Shown here in pieces: positions 56,586 to 64,000 of a stretch of 64,000 nucleotides of DNA. The notes beneath the pieces were generated by a model. The model saw only the letters and a list, made by a program, of their open reading frames with translations, was not told where the DNA came from and made no database searches. A program made the position numbers and the translations under genes. Location: the NCBI GenBank assembly GCA_022414725.1, contig CM039463.1, positions 87,499,700-87,563,699 on the forward strand, in the 5' to 3' direction. Position 1 is the stretch's first letter. Each line of letters begins with the position of its first letter. Source of the DNA: Microglena sp. YARC (Eukaryota > Chlorophyta > Chlorophyceae > Chlamydomonadales > Chlamydomonadaceae).

Positions 56586-56940
56586 CACAGGAAATGTACA
56601 GCACCTGAAGGCCCCCATCCCCTTGATACAGACACCCACCACCATTCCAACATACACTCACCACCATTGCAGGTGCAGACATCTGCCAGCAAGGCGAGGG
56701 CAGTGATCGTTTGTTCCTCATCCAGGGGGGGGAGGTGGTCGCCTTGCAACACCTTAAGCCGCCCATCCCCATGATTCAGACACTCACCACCATTCCAACA
56801 TACACTCACCACCATTGCAGGTGCAGACATCTGCCAGCAAGGCGAGGGCAGTGATCGTTTGTTCCTTATCCAGGAAGGAGAGGTGGTCGCCTTGCAACAC
56901 CTCAAGCCGCCATATCCCTTGCACCCCCCCTGCTTGGGTC
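56586..56940 (+). CDS. Channel cyclic-nucleotide-binding exon, tandemly duplicated and broken
   Basis: The acceptor CACCACCATTGCAG followed by GTGCAGACATCTGCCAGC occurs at 56671 and 56818, a period of 147 bp, with an older third copy of the intron part at 56590-56670. In phase with exon 1, each encodes GADICQQGEGSDRLFLIQ then GEVVALQHLK, the start of a CNBD beta-roll. The second copy has E where the first has G in QGGE/QEGE, the former being closer to the usual LxxGEV pattern. Neither continues into the expected phosphate-binding GxxFGE segment. The first runs back into intron-like sequence, the second ends at a stop about 15 codons later. The downstream CNBD part may be at 57185 or lost. Confidence 0.7.
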
Positions 56941-56944
56941 GGTG

Positions 56945-57180
56945 AAAAAAAGCGTGCTTCTGGGTGAAGACGTCCCATCGTGCCTGGACCAGGATCTTCA
57001 CCATCAAGAACCTTGGGCGTGTGCAAGGTTTGGGAAGCTTCGACTAAGTGACTGTACCAACTATTCTTAGGATGTTCCCTGGCTTGAGTGAAGATATGTT
57101 GATGTTTGTGCGCACTCAAATGCTGTGCTACCTCTCCGAGGGGGATGAACCCGTAGACCTGGTGATATCCCTGGAGCATT
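56945..57180 (-). other. Antisense open segment, possible retroelement fragment
   Basis: On the minus strand the frame between about 57180 and 56950 reads non-repetitive protein including HPKNSWYSHLVEASQTLH. The SWY..L pattern resembles the segment between reverse transcriptase and the zinc tail of some LINEs. It separates the two halves of the channel CNBD. The match is weak and from memory. Confidence 0.3.
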
Positions 57181-57184
57181 TGGT

Positions 57185-57568
57185 GTGAGCCGGCTGCTCT
57201 GCCGTCAGGGCTCTCAAAGCCACTGCCAAGGACATGCAAGCCCTAGCTGTATCAGAAGTGCAGAAGTCCAGCTTCGACGACACGGCAGCCTGCCAGCTCT
57301 GCTCGACGGGCTTGCTCACTTTCAGGGACACGTGCACGCGGGGGGCAGCGCACCGCAGCTCCACAAAGCAGCTCACTAGCACAACCTCTACCCCAAGCCT
57401 CCCACCCAGCTCCCCCAGCAAGTTTGTCTTTGACGTAACGAGCCACCCCCCGTCTTACCCTCGCCGAAACCAGAACCGGGACAGCGGCATCGCCTCGCTG
57501 TCGTCACAGTCTATTTCCAACATCAACAAGCCTGCTCGCGGGGGAAAGACTGACTTCGATCCTTCAGG
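57185..57568 (+). CDS. Probable downstream exon of the channel (CNBD end and C-terminal tail)
   Basis: The plus frame AGCSAVRALKATAKDMQALA ... resembles the last strand and helix C of a CNBD (…A.VRA…D…L). It is followed by a Ser/Thr/Pro-rich tail (STTSTPSLPPSSPSKFVF, SGIASLSSQSISNINKPARG) and ends TCA-G/GTGTGAAC, a plausible donor. Its 5' boundary is uncertain: a TGA directly precedes the recognisable part, so an acceptor must lie downstream of 57180 or the exon is broken. Duplicates of its 3' edge lie at 57735-57850 and 60870-60995. Confidence 0.55.
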
Positions 57569-60500
57569 TGTGAACGTGTGACTGCTCCGGGTATGGATCT
57601 GCAACTACTCCGTGTGTGAATGTGTGACTTGTCTGGGTGGTGAATGCGTGTCTTTCCTGTTATTTGAAGGATGGGCAAGTCTCTATATACTTATTTGGGC
57701 TACCCCTGGACTGGTTAGAATACATACATACAAACGTCAGCTTGAAAACCAGACCAGGGACAGTGGCACTGCCCTTGCTGTCGCCTACAGGTCTATTTTC
57801 AACATCATCAAGCCTGTTAGTGGGGAAAAGACTGTCTTCGATCCTCCTGGTGTGAATGCATACAGAAATAAATAGTATGCCTTCTTTCTAGGCGTGGGGT
57901 TGAGGATACCAGCCCGTTTGTTTTCACTGGGACCACCAAGCGGGTGAGAATGTGTGACTGCTACAGGCGTGAATGTGTGACTGCTCCGGGTGTGAATGTA
58001 TGACTGCTCCGGGTGTGAACGTGTGACTGCTACGGGTATGGATCTGCTACTGCTCCGGGTGTGAACGTGTGACTGCTCCGGGTATGGATCTGCTACTGCT
58101 CCGGGTGTGAATGTGTGACTGCTCAGGGTATGGATCTGCTACTGCTCCGGGTGTGAATGTGTGACTGCTCCGGGTATGGATCTGCTACTGCTCCGGGTGT
58201 GAATGTGTGACTGCTCCGGGTATGGATCTGCTACTGCTCCGGGTGTGAACGTGTGACTGCTCAGGGTATGGATCTGCTACTGCTCCGGGTGTGAACTTGT
58301 GCCGTTGACTGCTATGCTGGTGTGATGGTGTATGCTCCGGGTATGGACTGCTACCGGGTGTGAACGTGTGACGCTCCGGGTGTCTTGACTGTCCGGGTGA
58401 CGAACGTGTGACTGCTCCGGGTATGGATCTGCTACTGTCGGGTGTGGAACCGTTGACCTGTGGGTATCGTATTGCCCTACTGTGGGTGTGACTGTGTTGA
58501 CAGCCCGGTATGCAACTGCTCCCGGGTGTGATGTGGTGACTGCCCGGTAGGATGCTCCCTTGGCGTTGAAAGTGTGACTGCTTCGGGTAATGGATCTGTA
58601 CAGTGGTGTTGAAACGTGTGACTGCTCCGGGTATGGATCTGCTACTGCTACCGGGTGTTGAACGTGTGACTGCTGGGTATGGATCTGCTACTGCTTCCGG
58701 GTGTGAAAGCGTTGAACAGCTGTATGGATCTGCTATGCTCCGGGTGTAACGTGTGACTGCTCCTGGTATGATCTTGGGACTGCTGCCGGGTGGCGAACGT
58801 GTGACTGCTCTGGGTAGGATTTCCTGCTAAACATGCGATCTGCTTGCTCGGTGTGTAACGTGTGACTCGCCGGTAACTACAGCTGGTGTGACGTGCTCTC
58901 GGGTATGGATCTGCTACTGCTCCGGGTGTGAACGTGTGACTGCTAGGGTATGTGATCTGCTACTGCTCCGGTCTGAACGTGTGACAGCTACGGTATGGCA
59001 TCTCTACTGCTCCGGTGTGAACGTGTGACTGTCCTGTACTGCTACTGCTCCGGGTCGCGATGGATGCTCTGGTGATGCTATGCTCGGGTTGTGGAATGTC
59101 TCTACTGCTCCGGTGTAACGGTGACTGCTCGGTATATGATCTGCTTGCATGCTTCCGGGGCTCTACGCTCGGGTGTGAATGTGACTCAGGGGTGTGAATT
59201 GTGTGCATGTCTTGCTACTGCTCGGGTTGAATGGTGTATGGATCTGCTACTGCTCGGGTGTGAACTGCCTCGGGTGTGAATGTGACTGGGGTATGGATCT
59301 GCTACAATGACTGCTGCTTTATGGCTCGGTGTGAACGTGTGACTGACTGCGGGGGTATGTGATCTGTGCTTACTGCTCCGTGCTGTCGGGTGATGAACGG
59401 TGACTGCTCGGTTATGGACTGCAACTGTCCGGTTGGTGTGAACGATCTGCTCCGAGGTATGATCTCTATGCTGGGTGGAATGTGTGACTGCTGGTATGGG
59501 GAATTGGATGCTACTGCTCCGGTTGAATTTGGACTGCTCCGTGTATGGATCTGCTCTGGGTGTGAACGTGTGACTGTATGTTGAATCGTTGACTGCTCCG
59601 GGTATGGATCTGCTACTGCTCCGGTGCTCCCGACTTGTGTGAACGTGTGGCAGAGGTATGGATGCTACTGCTCGGGTGTTAACGTGCTGGACGCTACGGT
59701 ATGGATCTCGCTACTCTCTCCGGTCGTGACGTGTGACTGCTGCTACTGCATCGGTGTGACGTGTGACTGCTTCTGTGTGACTGTGACTTGCTACTGCTCC
59801 GGTCATGAACTGTGAACGTGGTATGACAGTACGCTACTGCTCCGCGTATGGATGCTGCAACTGCTCCGGGTGTGAGCGTGTGATGCTTGCTAGGGATGGA
59901 GCTCCGATGCTTACGTGTGTATGTGTAATCTTGCTCTGGCCTATGCTCGGGTGTGAACGTGTGACTGCTACGGGTATGGATTCTGCTCTGCTCCGGGTGT
60001 GAACGTGTGACTGCTCCCGGGTATGGATCTGCTAACTCGCTCCGGGTGTGAATGTGTGATCTGCTCCGGGTATAGGATCTGCAACTGCTTGTCTCGCGGG
60101 TTGTGAAACTTGTGACTGCTCGGGTATGGAATCAGCTACTGCTCGGGTGTGAATTGTGACTGCTCCGGTGATGGATCTTGCAACAACTGCTGCCGGGTGT
60201 GAACGTGTGCTGCGCCGGGTATGGATCTGCTACTGCCCCCGGGTGTGAAACGTGGTGGACTGCTCCGGGTATGGATCTGGCTACTCCGGAGCTCCGGGTG
60301 GAGAAGTGTGACTGCTCAGGGTATGGATCTGCTTACTGCTCTCCGGGTGTGACGTGTGACTGCTCGGTATGGATCTGGCTATGCTACGGTGTGAATGTGT
60401 GACTGCTCCGGGTATGGATCTGCTACTGCTCCGGGTGGGAACGTGTGGACTGGCTCCTGGGTATGGATCTGCTACTGCTCCGGGTGGTGAACGTGTGACA

Positions 60501-62126
60501 GCCTACGCGGTATGGATCTGCTACTGCTCCGGGTGTGAGCGTGTGACTGCTGCAGGGTATGGATCTGCTACTGCTCCGGTGTGGGAATGTGTGACTGCTC
60601 AGGGCTATGGATCTGCTACTGGTCCGCGGTGTGAACGTGTGATGCCAGGGTAGGATCTGCTAGCTGCTCCGGGTGTGAACGTGTGAACTGCTCGGGTATG
60701 GATGCTGCTATTTTTACTGCTGCCGGGTGTGAATGTTGTGACTGCTCAGGGTATGGATCTGCCTACTGCTTTCCGGGTGTGATGCGTGACTTTCCTGTTT
60801 TGAAAGGCTGGGCAAGTGCCTCATAACCTACTTTTGGCTACCCCGGACTGTTAAATTACATACATACATATGTCGCCGGAAAACCAAGAGCGAGGACAGT
60901 GGCACTGCCTTTGCTGGGTCGCCACAGTCTATTTTTCCAACATCAATCAAGCCTGTTAGTGGGAGAAGACCGAGACTTCGATCCCTATATGGTGTGGATT
61001 GCATACAGAAAATAAAACAGTATGCCTTATTTCTAGGCATGGTTGAAGGATACCCAGCCCGTTTGTTTTTCACTGGGGCCAAACGCACCAAGGGTGAGAA
61101 TGTGGACGCTAACAGTGTGAATGTGGTGACGCTACGGGTGTGAATGTGTGACAGCTACGGGTGTGAATGTGTGACTGCTACGGGTGTGAATGTGGGGGAC
61201 CTTGGCTACGGGGTGGGTGAATGTTGTGACTGGCATACGGAGTGTGAATGGTGGCTGAACTGCTACGGGTGGTGAATGTGTGACTGGACTAACGGGTGTG
61301 AATGTGTGACTGCTACGGGTGAAATGTGTGGACTGCTACGGGTGTGAATGTGTGACTGCTACAATGGTGTGAATGTCTAACTGGCTACGAGATGTGAATG
61401 TATACCATGCTAAGGTGTGACATGTGTGACTGCTACGGGTTGTGAAATGTGAGACTGCCTACGGGTGTGAATTGTGTGGACGCTCGGTGTGAATGTGTGA
61501 CTGCTACGGGTGTGAAATGTGTGAACTGCTACGGGTGTATGAATGTGACTGCTACGGGTGTGAATGTGTGACTGCTACGGGTGTGAATGTTGCTGCTTAC
61601 GGGGTGGTGAATGTGTGACTGCTACGGGTGTGAATGAGGACATTGGCTAACTGCGGTGAATGTGTGACTGCTACGGGTGTGAATGTTGTGACTGCTACGA
61701 GAGAGTAAATGCTACGGATGTGAATGTATGACTGCTACGGGTGTGAATGTGTGACTGCTACGGGTGTGAATGTGAGACTGCTACGGGTGTGAATGTGTGA
61801 CTGCTACAGGTGTGAATGTGTGACTGCTACGGGTGTGAATGTGTGACTGCTACGGGTGTGAATGTGCGACTGCTACGGGTGTGATGTGTGGACTGCTATG
61901 CGGGTGTGAATGTGGTTGACTAGCTACGGGTGTGAATGTGTGACTGCTACGGTTAGTGAATGTGGCGACGCTAGCGGGGTGAATGTGTGAACTGGCACGG
62001 GTGTGAATGTGGTGACTGCTAACGGGTTGTGAATGTGTGACTGCTACGGTGTGAATGTGTGAAACTGTACAAGTGATGAATGTGTGACTGCTACGGATGT
62101 GAATGTATGACTGCTATGGGTGTGAA
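57569..62126. repeat. 23/46-bp satellite grown from the start of the last channel intron
   Basis: The intron begins GTGTGAACGTGTGACTGCTCC GGGTATGGATCTGC. This 46-bp pair (two related 23-mers) is then repeated from about 57950 to 60780. After the composite block at 60785-61092 a 23-mer variant, GTGTGAATGTGTGACTGCTACGG, fills 61095-62126. From about 58300 onward units carry irregular single-base insertions and deletions typical of uncorrected long reads. Confidence 0.93.
57647..57945. repeat. Composite block: family C (inverted), exon-edge copy, family A (inverted)
   Basis: 57655-57725 is inverted family C with (CATA) tail. 57735-57850 copies the preceding exon's end (CCAGACCAGGGACAGTGGC ... 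GACTGTCTTCGATCCTCCTGGTGTGAA). 57868-57945 is inverted family A. The same three pieces in the same order occur at 60785-61092. Confidence 0.88.
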
Positions 62127-63126
62127 NNNNNNNNNNNNNNNNNNNNNNNNNNNNNNNNNNNNNNNNNNNNNNNNNNNNNNNNNNNNNNNNNNNNNNNNNN
62201 NNNNNNNNNNNNNNNNNNNNNNNNNNNNNNNNNNNNNNNNNNNNNNNNNNNNNNNNNNNNNNNNNNNNNNNNNNNNNNNNNNNNNNNNNNNNNNNNNNNN
62301 NNNNNNNNNNNNNNNNNNNNNNNNNNNNNNNNNNNNNNNNNNNNNNNNNNNNNNNNNNNNNNNNNNNNNNNNNNNNNNNNNNNNNNNNNNNNNNNNNNNN
62401 NNNNNNNNNNNNNNNNNNNNNNNNNNNNNNNNNNNNNNNNNNNNNNNNNNNNNNNNNNNNNNNNNNNNNNNNNNNNNNNNNNNNNNNNNNNNNNNNNNNN
62501 NNNNNNNNNNNNNNNNNNNNNNNNNNNNNNNNNNNNNNNNNNNNNNNNNNNNNNNNNNNNNNNNNNNNNNNNNNNNNNNNNNNNNNNNNNNNNNNNNNNN
62601 NNNNNNNNNNNNNNNNNNNNNNNNNNNNNNNNNNNNNNNNNNNNNNNNNNNNNNNNNNNNNNNNNNNNNNNNNNNNNNNNNNNNNNNNNNNNNNNNNNNN
62701 NNNNNNNNNNNNNNNNNNNNNNNNNNNNNNNNNNNNNNNNNNNNNNNNNNNNNNNNNNNNNNNNNNNNNNNNNNNNNNNNNNNNNNNNNNNNNNNNNNNN
62801 NNNNNNNNNNNNNNNNNNNNNNNNNNNNNNNNNNNNNNNNNNNNNNNNNNNNNNNNNNNNNNNNNNNNNNNNNNNNNNNNNNNNNNNNNNNNNNNNNNNN
62901 NNNNNNNNNNNNNNNNNNNNNNNNNNNNNNNNNNNNNNNNNNNNNNNNNNNNNNNNNNNNNNNNNNNNNNNNNNNNNNNNNNNNNNNNNNNNNNNNNNNN
63001 NNNNNNNNNNNNNNNNNNNNNNNNNNNNNNNNNNNNNNNNNNNNNNNNNNNNNNNNNNNNNNNNNNNNNNNNNNNNNNNNNNNNNNNNNNNNNNNNNNNN
63101 NNNNNNNNNNNNNNNNNNNNNNNNNN
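62127..63126. other. Assembly gap of exactly 1000 N
   Basis: A placeholder gap inside the satellite/microsatellite intron. The true length is unknown. Frames reported across it are meaningless. Confidence 0.99.
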
Positions 63127-63205
63127 ATGATTGATGATGATGGTGGTGATGATAAATAACACTTTCCTTGATAGCCCTACTGGATGCCAAAGGTGCTGCC
63201 AGCTT
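63127..63205 (-). mobile_element. Dispersed element family H, copy 4, with (GAT)n
   Basis: ATGATTGATGATGATGGTGG then AATAACACTTTCCTTGATAG, CCCTACTGGATGCC: inverted, with the GAT tail running into the assembly gap. Confidence 0.65.
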
Positions 63206-63344
63206 GACCACACCTTTCTCACTGAATCTCTGGTTGGTGCTTTTTGCTTTCTCACACCTAGGGTGAACCCTTTCACAAATATAAACAGAAAAATGTTAAC
63301 GCTTCTTCCCATAAACACTCACACCTCACCTCCCTCACTTCACA

Positions 63345-63645
63345 ACCTCACCCCCTTCCCGAAACACTCCCCCTCCTAAACACTCCCTCCCAAACACTCT
63401 CTCCCAAACACTCCCCCTCCATTTCCCCCCCCAGGGGAACCCCCCCCCCCACACCCCAACCACCCCCCCTCTCGCCCCCCCCTACCCCCCCCCCCCACCC
63501 CCCTACCCCCCCCCCCCCACCTCCACCCCCGCACCCCACACCCCCCCCCACACACACCCCCACAACCACCCCCACACCCCCACACCCCACACCCCACACC
63601 CACACCCCAACACCCAACCACCCCCACCCCACCCCACCTCCACCA
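63345..63645. repeat. C-rich low-complexity tract (CCCCCACACCCC)
   Basis: Poly-C and CACCCC repeats up to the acceptor of the last channel exon. Overlapping Gly/Trp frames on the minus strand are artefacts. Confidence 0.93.
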
Positions 63646-63647
63646 GG

Positions 63648-63780
63648 TATGTGGCAGCTGCCACCAGGTCCTACCCGGCCTCCAACGGACCAGCAACAGC
63701 GCGCCGATTTGCTGGTGGCAGTCCACAGTCTAGTCTATCGGAGACGCCGAGTAGGACGGAATTCAATCGGCACATGTAAG
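63648..63780 (+). CDS. Probable terminal exon, possibly of the channel gene
   Basis: After CCTCCACCAG the sequence returns to balanced composition. Two frames are open: one gives YVAAATRSYPASNGP ... SPQSSLSETPSRTEFNRH and stops at TAA 63776-63778; the other gives MWQLPPGPTRPP ... and stops slightly later. The first looks more natural, but its phase does not join directly to the donor at 57568, so another exon may lie in the gap, or this belongs to a different transcript. The rest of the window (63790-64000) shows no gene. Confidence 0.4.
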
Positions 63781-64000
63781 GGCTTCACGTAACTCATCAA
63801 GTCTCTTGATTATGAAAGCCCGACTCACGACCTTGGAAACATTAGTCCATGTTCTAGACCTCCAGCTGCAGGGTGTCTTGGGGCCATGAAGAACTCAGAA
63901 CGCGGAGAGCCTAAGTGCGCAGTCGAGGGCCGTGGCACGATGCATTATGACTCTGCCACGCTCCACACGCTTATCATTAGGATTAGCAGCATCTGATGCT

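Noticed and set aside
62044..63318. Large frames across the N run
   Set aside because: They exist only because N codons are not counted as stops.

Overview
This is eukaryotic nuclear DNA. Genes are split by GT-AG introns, reading frames join across splice sites, and the gene content is eukaryotic: an XPC/RAD4 repair protein, a tyrosine-kinase-like (TKL) protein kinase and a six-transmembrane K+ channel. Scattered TTTAGGG/CCCTAAA telomere-type repeats, a plant-like RAD4 and the very repeat-rich introns suggest a green alga, possibly a prasinophyte such as Cymbomonas. That assignment is an inference, not something the sequence proves.

Layout. 1-5.1 kb: repeats, the C-terminal piece of a LINE-type retrotransposon (about 1.65-2.49 kb) and a 161-bp satellite. 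7.07-26.54 kb, minus strand: a kinase gene. I joined 18 exons by hand into about 866 codons with consistent phase, except for one exon (15106-15382) that carries an in-frame TGA and a one-base frameshift. 26.76-27.10 kb, minus strand: a small ORF starting MGSCASS. 27.49-28.44 kb: a foldback element with long inverted ends. 29.6-51.5 kb, plus strand: a complete, intact XPC/RAD4 gene; 17 exons give exactly 929 residues plus stop. 51.5-54.1 kb: intergenic dispersed repeats. 54.93 kb to about 63.8 kb, plus strand: a voltage-gated K+ channel of the CNBD type. Its pore exon is intact, but its cyclic-nucleotide-binding region is duplicated and disrupted. Its last intron has grown into a 23/46-bp satellite that contains a 1000-N assembly gap.

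The most unusual property is shared by all three genes. At most introns, a short segment spanning the exon/intron boundary (exon end plus splice donor, or acceptor plus exon start) is copied once to about nine times into the adjacent intron, usually in tandem. The introns are therefore full of decayed exon edges that still carry splice sites.

These introns also hold many short mobile elements: an hAT-like MITE family with about 20 copies, several other inverted-repeat families, and short elements that end in microsatellites. Homopolymeric C/G tracts up to about 49 nt are common. The three genes have no evident common pathway (DNA damage recognition, signalling, ion transport). What links them is the genome dynamics acting on their introns.
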